Assembly: GCA_963835215.1 (NCBI GenBank)
Contig: CAWIES010000004.1
Span: forward strand, 186,001-250,000
DNA from: Roseiarcus sp963835215
Lineage (GTDB): Bacteria; Pseudomonadota; Alphaproteobacteria; Rhizobiales; Beijerinckiaceae
Direction of reading: 5' to 3'
DNA: 64,000 nucleotides
Shown: one piece after another, positions 1-7,751 of the stretch
Layout: each line of letters opens with the position of its first letter
Position numbering within the stretch: the stretch's first letter is position 1
Made by a program: the position numbers and the translations under genes
The notes under the pieces: generated by a model
Databases searched by the model: none
The model's input: the letters and a program-made list of their open reading frames with translations, nothing else
Told to the model about the DNA's origin: nothing

Positions 1-1315
1 GCTCGCCAATCTGGCCAGCCGCGATCCGTTGACCGGGCTGGTCAATCGCGTGGCGATCCGCGAACGGCTCGATTCCGCACTCTCAGCACCGGCCGGTCAG
101 CGTTCGATCGCTCTGCTGATCATCGACCTCGATCGCTTCAAGTACGTCAACGACACGCACGGCCACGCGGTCGGCGACGAATTGCTGCGCGTGGTCGCGC
201 AGCGCCTGGTCGCATTGGCGGGCGAGGGCGACCTCGTCGCGCGCCTCGGCGGCGACGAATTCGCTGTCATCCAGACGGTGGTCGGATTTGGCGATGAAAC
301 CGGCGCGCTGGCGCTACGCATCTGCCGCGACCTCGCCGCGCCCTATGTGCTCGGCACGATCCACGCCACCGTCGGCGCCAGCATCGGCGTTGCTTTTGCT
401 GCGCGCGATGCGAGCGCCGCCACTGAGCTGATGAAGGCGGCCGACATGGCGCTCTACGCCGCCAAAGGGCAGGGCCGCGGATCGGTGCGCTTCTTCCACC
501 CCGAGATGAATGAGGCCGTTCACAGAAAAGTGATGATCGAGGCCGGCCTGCGCACGGCGATCGCCGCCAATGAATTTCATCTCGCCTATCAGTCGATCCG
601 GGACGCGCGCACCGAGGCGACGCTTGGTTATGAGGCACTTTTGCGCTGGCGACGGCCGGGTCAGCCCGATATCTCGCCCAGCGAGTTCATCGCCGTGGCG
701 GAGGAGACTGGACTGATCGTGCCGATCGGCGCCTGGGTTCTCGAGCGCGCCTGCGCCGATATTGCGCGCATCCCAAGCCCGCTTCGGGTCGCGGTGAACT
801 GCTCGCCGGTGCAACTCGAGTCCTTCGATCTCGCGACCCATGTGCGCAAGTGCCTCGATCATTTCGGGCTCGCGCCCGACCGGCTGGAGATCGAGGTGAC
901 GGAATCCTTCCTGATCAACGACAGCCCGCGCATCGCCGGCCAGTTGCGACGCCTCAAGGGCATGGGCGTGCGCATTTCGCTCGACGACTTTGGCACCGGC
1001 TATTCGAGTTTGAATTGCCTGGAGCAATATCCGTTCAACAGCGTCAAGATCGATCGCTCGTTCGTGCAAAAGCTCGAGCGGCGCGAGGCGACGCGGGCGA
1101 CAGTGCGGGCGATCATCGAGCTCGCCTCCAGCTTCGGCATGACGACGATTGCCGAGGGGGTCGAGACGCGCGCGCAGCTCGACGCCGTGGTCGAACTCGG
1201 TTGCGCCGAGGCACAGGGCTTTCTGTTCGGCCAGCCCAAGCCCCTCGACGAGGCGCTCGCGCTCGCCGCGCTCGAGCGCTCCGATGCGCCGATGCGCCGG
1301 GTCGCTGCCGGGTGA
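1..1315 (+). CDS. GGDEF-EAL diguanylate cyclase/phosphodiesterase, 5'-truncated by window edge
   Basis: This is the C-terminal part of a cyclic-di-GMP enzyme. The frame is open from base 2 and reads straight into the classic start of a GGDEF domain (RDPLTGLVNR), so the gene begins upstream and any sensor domain lies outside the window. The GGDEF domain has an intact GGDEF active site (ARLGGDEFAV) but the inhibitory I-site reads GEGD instead of RxxD, so product feedback may be absent. The EAL domain follows with EALLRW, the EVTE glutamate, DDFGTGYSS, the KIDRSFV lysine/aspartate and EGVET, all consistent with an active phosphodiesterase. The protein may be bifunctional. It converges on the acetyltransferase gene, with 8 bp between the stop codons. 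Confidence 0.93.
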   Translation, partial: LANLASRDPLTGLVNRVAIRERLDSALSAPAGQRSIALLIIDLDRFKYVNDTHGHAVGDELLRVVAQRLVALAGEGDLVARLGGDEFAVIQTVVGFGDETGALALRICRDLAAPYVLGTIHATVGASIGVAFAARDASAATELMKAADMALYAAKGQGRGSVRFFHPEMNEAVHRKVMIEAGLRTAIAANEFHLAYQSIRDARTEATLGYEALLRWRRPGQPDISPSEFIAVAEETGLIVPIGAWVLERACADIARIPSPLRVAVNCSPVQLESFDLATHVRKCLDHFGLAPDRLEIEVTESFLINDSPRIAGQLRRLKGMGVRISLDDFGTGYSSLNCLEQYPFNSVKIDRSFVQKLERREATRATVRAIIELASSFGMTTIAEGVETRAQLDAVVELGCAEAQGFLFGQPKPLDEALALAALERSDAPMRRVAAG

Positions 1316-1323
1316 GCGACGCT

Positions 1324-1800
1324 TCAGCCTAACAGAATGCGGTATTGGACAAAGCCGGGTCGCTCGGCGACGCGGTCATAGAGGCCCATCGCCTCGAGGT
1401 TGGTCTCGTGGGTGAGCCAATGCACCCGCGAGCAGCCAAGCGCCTTCGCCTTGTCGGTGACCGCCTCAATGAGCTTGCGCCCGACGCCGCCGCCACGGCG
1501 CCCTCCAGCGACGTAGAGGTCCTGGAGGTAGCAATAGTCTCCCGTGGTCCAGCAAGATCGATGGGCGATCCAATGCGCGAGGCCGATCGGCGCGCCTTCC
1601 GCGCCGCGCGCGAGGAAGCCGCCCATCGGTTCGCTTCCCCCGGTCAGACGCGCGAAGGTCACGCGCCAGGTCGCCTCGTCGATGCTCGTGCGATAGAAGT
1701 CGAGATAGCCGCGCCACAGCGGCGCCCATTGGTCGTGATCGGCGGCGACCAGCGGCGCGATCGTAACGTCCGCTCCCCGCGCTTCCACTCGCTGTCGCAT
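1324..1800 (-). CDS. GNAT-family N-acetyltransferase
   Basis: A 158-residue protein from the ATG at 1798-1800. The frame is open further upstream, but that would run into the preceding gene. The central stretch YLQDLYVAGGRRGGGVGR is acetyl-CoA-binding motif A of GNAT enzymes (R/Q-x-x-G-x-G), followed by a helix and a C-terminal NLEAMGLYDR segment typical of the fold. The family transfers an acetyl group from acetyl-CoA to an amine; the substrate cannot be read from the sequence. It starts 4 bp after the stop of the TerC-family gene, so the two are probably co-transcribed. Confidence 0.85.
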   Translation of the reverse strand: MRQRVEARGADVTIAPLVAADHDQWAPLWRGYLDFYRTSIDEATWRVTFARLTGGSEPMGGFLARGAEGAPIGLAHWIAHRSCWTTGDYCYLQDLYVAGGRRGGGVGRKLIEAVTDKAKALGCSRVHWLTHETNLEAMGLYDRVAERPGFVQYRILLG

Positions 1801-1804
1801 GGCG

Positions 1805-2512
1805 TCACTCCGGTTCGGGCGTCTCATCGGCGAGTGGGCTCGGCGGCGACAGGCGGCCGTTGAAGAACACAAAGGCTGCCCCCAGCACTGGCGCGATTGC
1901 CGCGAGCCCCGGCGCGTTGCGGCTCACCCACTCGCCGATCAGCGGGTCGGAGACCGCCATGCTCCCCGCGATCCAGCCGAGCAGCGCCGCGCCCAGAGTG
2001 ACGAGCCAGGGCGCGCGGCGCAACACCGACGAGAGGATCAGGCCGCCGTAGGCGAGCACTGGGATCGACAGAGCGACGCCCGCCGCGAGCAGCCAGAAGT
2101 TGCCGCGCGCGATCGCCGCCAGGGCGACGACATTGTCGATGCTCATCGCCGCGTCGGCGACGACAATCCCCATCGCCGCCGCCCAGAGATCGGCGCGCGC
2201 GGCGCCGGGCAGCCGCTCGGGCTCGCGCCGGGTGTTCCCGTCAGCGACGTTGAGCGCGATGACGATCAGCGCCCAGGCGCCGACGAGCTTGACCAGCGGC
2301 ACGGTCAGCAGCGAGGTCGCGACCATTGTCAGCGCCAGCCTGAGCGCGATGGCGCCGCCCGAGCCGATGAAAGCAGCACGGCGCGCATCGGCAGGGCTGA
2401 GGCCGCGGCAGGCGACGGCGATCAGCAGGGCGTTGTCGGCGCCGAGCAGCAGATCGACCACGAAGATCTGGACGGGTATCGCGAGCCAGGCGGCGATGGC
2501 GGCAAGGGTCAT
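1805..2512 (-). CDS. TerC family integral membrane protein (YjbE-like)
   Basis: A 235-residue polytopic membrane protein with about six to seven hydrophobic segments. The motif GADNALLIA near the N-terminus and MSIDNVVALAA in the middle are the paired acidic signatures of the TerC/Alx/YjbE family; the aspartates are thought to line a metal path. Characterised relatives export or protect against manganese or other metals, so a metal-efflux role is plausible but inferred. The ATG at 2510-2512 gives a start directly before the first membrane helix. It lies upstream of the GNAT gene in a tight minus-strand pair. Confidence 0.85.
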   Translation of the reverse strand: MTLAAIAAWLAIPVQIFVVDLLLGADNALLIAVACRGLSPADARRAAFIGSGGAIALRLALTMVATSLLTVPLVKLVGAWALIVIALNVADGNTRREPERLPGAARADLWAAAMGIVVADAAMSIDNVVALAAIARGNFWLLAAGVALSIPVLAYGGLILSSVLRRAPWLVTLGAALLGWIAGSMAVSDPLIGEWVSRNAPGLAAIAPVLGAAFVFFNGRLSPPSPLADETPEPE

Positions 2513-2559
2513 TGCCTAGGCCTCGTCGCGTCGCGCGAGGGGCGTGAACGCCGTCTGTC

Positions 2560-2904
2560 TCATGGCGGGCCCGCGGGCGCCGGCGTCCCGGGCTGCGCCT
2601 GCTTGGCGGCGGTCGCCTTGGAAAACTGCACGGTGTCGATCGGGAACGGCAGGTGGAGGCGCCACCCGGGGCCGGTCGTTTCGACCGGGCGGCCAAGACG
2701 CATCACCTCGCCCTGCTCGTCGGGCTCAACCTTGTAGAGCGAGGTCGAAAGCCAGCCGATCAGCACGAGGGCGGCCAACAGCCAGCCGCCGCGGGCGCCG
2801 AGGCGCGGCGGACGCGCTAGCCGCAGAACGCTGTCGCTGAGCAGCGCGAGGATCGGCGAAGGCTGCGCGGGATCAGTCGAGGCCAACCGCGAGGCTCTCT
2901 TCAA
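2560..2904 (-). CDS. Short HflK-like protein (N-terminal stub of SPFH family)
   Basis: A 114-residue ORF with one membrane helix (about residues 40-55) followed by YKVEPDEQGEVMRLGRP and TTGPGWRLHLPFPIDTV. That is the juxtamembrane start of HflK, the periplasmic regulator of the FtsH protease, which is usually about 350-400 residues long. The match ends soon after: the protein stops after a short Pro/Gln-rich tail, and no SPFH body follows before the next gene. It could be a remnant of an hflK duplication or a real mini-protein. Its start overlaps the rlmN 3' end by 32 bp; a later start is possible. Confidence 0.6.
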   Translation of the reverse strand: MKRASRLASTDPAQPSPILALLSDSVLRLARPPRLGARGGWLLAALVLIGWLSTSLYKVEPDEQGEVMRLGRPVETTGPGWRLHLPFPIDTVQFSKATAAKQAQPGTPAPAGPP

Positions 2905-4069
2905 GCATCATGCGCGCCCGCGCGCGCAGCTTCTCGGTCTCGCTCTTGAGCTGGCCGCAGGCGGCGAGGATGTCGCGTCCGCGCGGCGTGCGCACCGGAC
3001 TGGCGTAGCCGGCGGAGAAGACGATGTCGGAGAAGCGCTCGATGGTCTCCCAGTCCGAGCATTCGTAAGGGCTGCCCGGCCAGGGGTTGAACGGGATCAG
3101 GTTGATCTTGGCCGGCAGGCCGGTGAGCAGGCGCACCAGCGCCTTGGCCTCGGCGGGCGAATCGTTGACGCCCTTCAGCATCACGTATTCGAAGGTGATG
3201 CGCCGCGCGTTCGAGGCGCCGGGATAGTCGCGGCAAGCCTTGAGCAGCATCTCGATCGGATATTTCTTGTTGAGCGGCACCAGCTTGTCGCGCAGCGGAT
3301 CGTTGGTCGCGTGCAGCGATACCGCCAGCATCGTCCCGCATTCGGCGCCGAGCCGCGACATTTCCGGCACGACGCCGGAGGTCGAGACGGTGATGCGCCG
3401 CTTGGAGAGCGACAGACCGTCGCCATCGGTCAGCACCGCGATCGCATCGCGCACGTGGTCGAAATTGTAGAGCGGCTCGCCCATGCCCATGAAGACGACG
3501 TTGGAGACGGCGCGCACGCCCTCGCCCGAGGGAACCAGGCCGTCGGTCGGCGCGACGCCGCCGGGAAAATCGCCGAGCCGGTCGCGGGCGACCAGCACCT
3601 GGCCGACGATCTCCGCCGCGCTCAGGTTGCGCGCCAGGGGCTGCGTGCCGGTATGGCAGAAGGTGCAGTTGAGCGTGCAGCCGACCTGGCTCGAAACGCA
3701 CAGCGTGCCGCGATCGCTTTCGGGGATGTAGACGGCCTCGACCTCGGCGCCGCGGTCGCCGGCGTAAGCGGGCGCCAGCCGTAGCAGCCACTTGCGGGTG
3801 CCGTCGGCGGAAACCTGCTCGGTCACGATCTCCGGGCGCGCCAGCGTGAAGCGCGCGGCGAGCCGCTCCAGCAACGGCCGGGCGACGTTGCGCATGTCGG
3901 CGAAGTCGCGCGCGCCGCGGTGGTAGATCCAGTGCCAGAGCTGGCCCGTGCGCATGCCGATTTCGCGCTCGGGCACGCCGATTTCGGCAAGCGCGCGCGC
4001 CAGTTCGCCGCGCGTTGCGCCGGCGAGGCTGGGCGGCGAGGCCGCGGCGGAAGCAAGGGCTAAAGACAT
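2873..4069 (-). CDS. rlmN: Dual-specificity 23S rRNA/tRNA adenine-C2 methyltransferase RlmN
   Basis: A radical-SAM enzyme that methylates C2 of A2503 in 23S rRNA and A37 in some tRNAs. The 398-residue protein carries the CxxxCxxC iron-sulfur motif as C131-C135-C138 (GCTLNCTFCHTG), the family signature NVVFMGMGEPLYNFD, and later ISVTTSG-like and VMLKGVND segments. Its length matches alphaproteobacterial RlmN, slightly longer than the E. coli enzyme because of an Ala-rich N-terminus. It is intact, with an ATG start. The HflK-like stub overlaps its 3' end. Confidence 0.97.
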   Translation of the reverse strand: MSLALASAAASPPSLAGATRGELARALAEIGVPEREIGMRTGQLWHWIYHRGARDFADMRNVARPLLERLAARFTLARPEIVTEQVSADGTRKWLLRLAPAYAGDRGAEVEAVYIPESDRGTLCVSSQVGCTLNCTFCHTGTQPLARNLSAAEIVGQVLVARDRLGDFPGGVAPTDGLVPSGEGVRAVSNVVFMGMGEPLYNFDHVRDAIAVLTDGDGLSLSKRRITVSTSGVVPEMSRLGAECGTMLAVSLHATNDPLRDKLVPLNKKYPIEMLLKACRDYPGASNARRITFEYVMLKGVNDSPAEAKALVRLLTGLPAKINLIPFNPWPGSPYECSDWETIERFSDIVFSAGYASPVRTPRGRDILAACGQLKSETEKLRARARMMLEESLAVGLD

Positions 4070-4144
4070 GACGGGGCTTCTATCACATTGGGCTGGGTGG
4101 GAAAAATGTGGGTCGCTGCGGGGTTGGCCGCAAGCCGGCCCGCG

Positions 4145-5188
4145 CTAGTTCCCGAACACGTCGTTGGTCTGCGCCGTCACCCTGACGAACGTGGTGCGCT
4201 TGGGGACTTCCTTGAGCTGGGTGGCGCCGATATAGGTCATCATCGAGCGCACCCCGCCCATGATCTCTCCCATCGTGTTGTCGACCGGGCCGCGGTAGGG
4301 CGTCTCGACGCTCTTGCCCTCGCTGGCGCGGTAGTGGGCGACGCCGCCAGCGTAGCGCTTCATCGCCGTCTCCGACGACATGCCGTAAAACAGCATGCCG
4401 ACCGGGACTTTCACGCCGTCGCGCATTTCGTAGCGGATCTCGCCGTCGCATTCGTCGTGGCCCGCCAGCATGCCGCCAAGCATGACGAAATCGGCTCCCG
4501 CGCCATAGGCCTTGGCGACGTCGCCCGGCACGGTGCAGCCCCCGTCCGCGCACACCTGGCCCTTGAGCCCGTGCGCGGCGTCGGCGCATTCGATGATCGC
4601 CGAGAGCTGCGGATAGCCGACGCCGGTCACCCTGCGGGTGGTGCAGACTGAGCCAGGGCCGATGCCGATCTTGACGATGTCGGCGCCGGCGAGGATCAGC
4701 GCTTCGGTCATGTCGCCGGTGACGACGTTGCCCGCCATGACGACGGAGTTCGGATTGGAGTCGCGCACGCGCTTGACGGTGTCGAGGAACTTCTCGGCGT
4801 AGCCATTGGCGACGTCGACACAGAGCATTCGCGGCGTCGCCCGTTTGCGCACGGCGGCGAGCTTGATGAGGTCGGCCTCGGTGGTGCCGAGCGAATAGAA
4901 GGCGTGGACGCCGTCCGCGCTGGAGAAGAATGCGGCGAGTTCGGCTTCGGGATAGTGCTTGTGCAGCGCGGTCAGCGCGCCGCGCTTGCCGAGCGCCCGC
5001 GCCATCGCCATCGTGCCAGTGACGTCCATGTTGGCGGCGATGAGCGGAAACCCCTCCCATTCGCTGCCCGTGTGGAGAAAGCGGAACGTGCGCTGCACGT
5101 CGACTTCGTTGCGCGAATTGAGCGTCGAACGCTTGGGACGAATGAGCACGTCCTTGAAGTCGAGCTTGGGGTCGCTTTCGATGCGCAT
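4145..5188 (-). CDS. guaC: GMP reductase
   Basis: Converts GMP to IMP with NADPH, returning guanine nucleotides to the adenine branch. Starting at the ATG at 5186-5188 (MRIESDPKLDFKDV) the protein is 347 residues, exactly the length of E. coli GuaC; the frame is open 14 codons further but that extension is not conserved in type. The catalytic Cys is in GPGSVCTTR (C182). The ADGGC, MLGGMLAGHDE and GVRSMMTYIGA segments are characteristic of GuaC, and the CBS domains of IMP dehydrogenase are absent. The related biosynthetic gene guaB lies elsewhere in this window (32.7 kb). Confidence 0.95.
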   Translation of the reverse strand: MRIESDPKLDFKDVLIRPKRSTLNSRNEVDVQRTFRFLHTGSEWEGFPLIAANMDVTGTMAMARALGKRGALTALHKHYPEAELAAFFSSADGVHAFYSLGTTEADLIKLAAVRKRATPRMLCVDVANGYAEKFLDTVKRVRDSNPNSVVMAGNVVTGDMTEALILAGADIVKIGIGPGSVCTTRRVTGVGYPQLSAIIECADAAHGLKGQVCADGGCTVPGDVAKAYGAGADFVMLGGMLAGHDECDGEIRYEMRDGVKVPVGMLFYGMSSETAMKRYAGGVAHYRASEGKSVETPYRGPVDNTMGEIMGGVRSMMTYIGATQLKEVPKRTTFVRVTAQTNDVFGN

Positions 5189-5806
5189 GGCGATGTCCGG
5201 AATGGGCGCTGAGCTAGCAGCGCAGCGCAACTGAGATCATGACGCGCCCATAGCACGAGCGCGCTTGTCCGCCCAGACGCTCGCTCCAGAGGCTCGGCCG
5301 AGACGCTTGGCAAACGGTCGCGACGATCGGCGCTTCGAGGCGCCAAGCGGCGTGGCGACGAGGCGCCGCGGGCGCATTCTGCGAGTTCACGATTGTTTTG
5401 GCTTCGCCAGAGTTGCCGCCGGCGATTGACAATCTATTGTGTGATTTGCCGCAGTGCGACGGCCGGAGCGTAATTTTGCCGGTCCGGCCCCTTTAGACCA
5501 AATTGTGGCGACGTTCCTCCGCGCAAGTACGCTATAGGTCTGCTCGCCCATTCGGCGGTAAATCGTCACTGGTCTAGACTCTATACTTTGAACTACTCTT
5601 TAAGAGATAACCATTATTGTTATCCTTAACGTAAACGCCGTCGCCGGCGATATTTAGGTTAAGAGAAAATTGACCCTTCATTACGTTTCTAATCAATTGC
5701 CGAAAGTTAAAATTCGATCTACGTTCCGCCCGCTGGGTCGCGCGAGTCGTGGTCGGCTCCGCTGTCGGCGACGACGGCGGATGGCTCGAATTCCAAGGGG
5801 TATCCC
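5189..5806. other. Intergenic region between divergent guaC and the His-rich protein gene; AT-rich second half
   Basis: No convincing gene. The first 200 bases are GC-rich like the rest of the window; from about 5390 to 5720 the composition turns clearly AT-rich. A TTGACA hexamer lies at 5426-5431 but I see no good -10 box at normal spacing. The long inverted repeat at 5600-5629 is listed separately. The region probably holds the promoters of both flanking genes. Confidence 0.5.
5600..5629. promoter_or_regulatory. AT-rich inverted repeat (operator or hairpin candidate)
   Basis: The left arm TTAAGAGATAAC and right arm GTTATCCTTAA are inverted copies (11 paired positions, one bulged A) around the loop CATTATT. 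No U-run follows on either strand, so it does not look like an intrinsic terminator. It sits about 180 bp upstream of the His-rich secreted protein, in the AT-rich part of the intergenic region. A repressor-binding site or an mRNA 5' hairpin are both possible. Confidence 0.4.
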
Positions 5807-6121
5807 ATGAGTGTGCGTAACATCGTCGGGGCGGTTGCGGCCGCCACGATCGCGACGTCTGCGGTTTCGCCTGCGTTTGCATTTCCCTTTCACTTTCATC
5901 ATCATCACCATTTCTTCCATCACTTCGTTGGCGGCGGCGGCCATTTCAATCCGTGGCCCGCGTTTCTGATCATCGGCGCCGTGGCGAGCGTCGAGCTTGA
6001 TGCGGCCATCGTTTGGCACACTCAGTGCCGCGAACTGACCAGCCAGGAAGCCATGACGGCGTTCTTCCTGCCGGTCGTCGGCATCGCGTTCGACGAAAAA
6101 GACAACAAGTGCAAGCCCTGA
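5807..6121 (+). CDS. Small His-rich secreted or periplasmic protein, unknown function
   Basis: A 104-residue protein. Residues 1-25 form a clear Sec signal peptide ending SPAFA, and the predicted mature protein begins FPFHFHHHHHFFHHF, a run of His and Phe that could bind metal. A Gly-rich turn follows, then a hydrophobic segment PAFLIIGAVASVE and a C-terminal domain with two Cys (one at TQCREL, one in DNKCKP at the end). The hydrophobic segment may anchor it to a membrane. I do not recognise a named family. The ATG is preceded by an AAGGGG ribosome-binding site (AATTCCAAGGGGTATCCC). Confidence 0.75.
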   Translation: MSVRNIVGAVAAATIATSAVSPAFAFPFHFHHHHHFFHHFVGGGGHFNPWPAFLIIGAVASVELDAAIVWHTQCRELTSQEAMTAFFLPVVGIAFDEKDNKCKP

Positions 6122-6451
6122 GCTAAGTCGCGCGATCGCGTTTCCTCCTAGGCCCCCTGCCGCGTTTGCGCGGCGAAGGGCGATGCGGCCGGGAGGGGCG
6201 CGAAATCGTCGTCGTTGGGCCACAACGACGATCCGGATTGCGATTGATGCGCGCCGGCTAAGCGAACACGTATCTGTCCGCGGTGCAGTCGCCGCAGCGT
6301 CAAGTCTCCACAGTGCGAAGATCGATCCACTAACCTCGCGATCTCGAGGCGCGGTAATCGTGCGTCGCGGGGCGCCGCTGCGACGGCACTTGCCGTGGCG
6401 CGCCGCGTTCGGTATCTAGCCGGCGGCCCTGCGTCGCCTTCGCGCGCCGAT
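6122..6451. other. Intergenic region, no gene seen
   Basis: A 330-base stretch between the His-rich protein and tRNA-Gln. A short GC-rich hairpin (GCCGCG-TTTG-CGCGGC) lies near 6160-6176 but lacks a U-run. No ORF here has the codon pattern of the neighbouring genes. The promoter of the tRNA gene presumably lies at its right end. Confidence 0.4.
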
Positions 6452-6525
6452 TGGGGGATAGTTCAACGGTAGAACTGCGGACTCTGACTCCGTCAATCTT
6501 GGTTCGAATCCAGGTCCCCCAGCCA
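6452..6525 (+). tRNA. tRNA-Gln (anticodon CTG)
   Basis: A 74-nt cloverleaf with CCA encoded. The acceptor arm TGGGGGA pairs with TCCCCCA, the anticodon stem GCGGA/TCCGT encloses the loop CTCTGAC (anticodon CTG, reads CAG), and the T arm CTTGG-TTCGAAT-CCAGG is canonical. It decodes the Gln codon CAG, the preferred one in GC-rich genomes. Confidence 0.95.
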
Positions 6526-6716
6526 GCCTTCTTATCGTCAGCGCGTTTGAGCGCCGCTCGCCGGCACGGCGAGCGTGTCATGCACGCCGCGCGCCATTTG
6601 GGGCGCCCCTCTGCCGGTCAACAAGCCTCACTCCTAGCGGCCCGCAAGTGAAGACGCCTCGCTAAACCCACTGGCCGCCTTGCTTTCGCTGAGCAATTGA
6701 CTACGATACGGGCATA

Positions 6717-7751
6717 ATGATTTCTGCCCAAGAAATAGGCAAACCCGACCCGTCGCGCCGTGTCGGTCCGCCGGCGTTTGGCGAGGCGGCGGCCCTCGGC
6801 GGCGCGGCGATCCTGGCGCCGATGTCGGGGATTACCGATCTCGCCATGCGCCGGGCTGCGCGTCGGTTCGGCGCTACGCTGGCTTTTTCCGAAATGGTGG
6901 CGAGCGACGAATTCCTCGCCTGTAACGGCGAAGCGCGGCTGCGCGCCGAGGGCGAGGGGGCCGAGCCGCATGCGGCCCAACTTGTCGGCTGCGAGCCGCT
7001 GGCGATGGCGGAGGCGGCGCGCCGCCTCGAGGGCGCCGGAGCCCGCCTGATCGACATCAACATGGGCTGTCCGTCGCGGCGCGTTTCCGGCCGGCTGGCC
7101 GGCTGCGCGCTGATGCGCGATCTCGATCAAGCGGGACGGCTGATCGAGGCGGTGGCGGGCGCGGTTCGCGCGCCGGTCAGCGTCAAGATGCGGCTCGGCT
7201 GGGACGAGGGCGAGCGCAACGCTCCCGCCTTGGCCCGCCGCGCGGAAGCCGCCGGGGCGTGCATGATCACCGTCCACGGGCGCACCCGCGCTCAAATGTA
7301 CAACGGGCGCGCCGACTGGACCGCCGTCGGCGAAGTCGTTGCCGCCGTGCGCGCGCCGGTGGTGGTCAATGGCGATTGCCGCAGCCTCGAGGACGCACGC
7401 GCGATGCTGGCCCAATCGGGCGCGAGCGCGGTGATGATCGGGCGCGCTGCGGTCGGGGCGCCGTGGCTGGTCGGGGCGATCGCAAGCGCGCTGCAGACAG
7501 GCGCGCCGCTCGCCGAGCCCACCGCCGAGGAGCGCGGCGCGACGGCGCTCACCCACATCGAGTGGCTGCTCGCCGCGCTCGGCCGCACCGCTGGCCTGCG
7601 TCACGCGCGCAAGCATCTTTCCGCCTACGCCGAGAAGGCCGGCGCGCCTGAGACGCTGCGCCGCGCATTGGTGACGAGCGATGACGCCGACGAGGCGCTG
7701 CGCTTGCTGGCGCGCGCCTTTGCGCCGGAGTCGCAGCAGGAGGCGGCGTGA
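6717..7751 (+). CDS. dusB: tRNA-dihydrouridine synthase DusB (NifR3)
   Basis: A flavoenzyme that reduces uridine to dihydrouridine in tRNA D-loops. The 344-residue protein shows LAPMSGITD at the N-terminus, the catalytic-loop motif NMGCPSRRVSGRLAGCALM, TVHGRTRAQMYNGRADW, VNGDCRS and IGRAAVGAPW, all typical of DusB. The gene was named nifR3 in rhizobia because it heads the ntrBC operon, and here it does the same: its TGA overlaps the ATG of ntrB by one base (TGATG). Confidence 0.95.
   Translation: MISAQEIGKPDPSRRVGPPAFGEAAALGGAAILAPMSGITDLAMRRAARRFGATLAFSEMVASDEFLACNGEARLRAEGEGAEPHAAQLVGCEPLAMAEAARRLEGAGARLIDINMGCPSRRVSGRLAGCALMRDLDQAGRLIEAVAGAVRAPVSVKMRLGWDEGERNAPALARRAEAAGACMITVHGRTRAQMYNGRADWTAVGEVVAAVRAPVVVNGDCRSLEDARAMLAQSGASAVMIGRAAVGAPWLVGAIASALQTGAPLAEPTAEERGATALTHIEWLLAALGRTAGLRHARKHLSAYAEKAGAPETLRRALVTSDDADEALRLLARAFAPESQQEAA

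Noticed and set aside
5426..5431. TTGACA as the -35 box of a sigma-70 promoter
   Set aside because: No -10-like hexamer at 15-19 bp spacing.
5574..5882. Minus-strand 102-codon ORF in the AT-rich intergenic region
   Set aside because: Half of it is antisense to the signal peptide of the His-rich protein; the remainder has no motif or ribosome-binding site.
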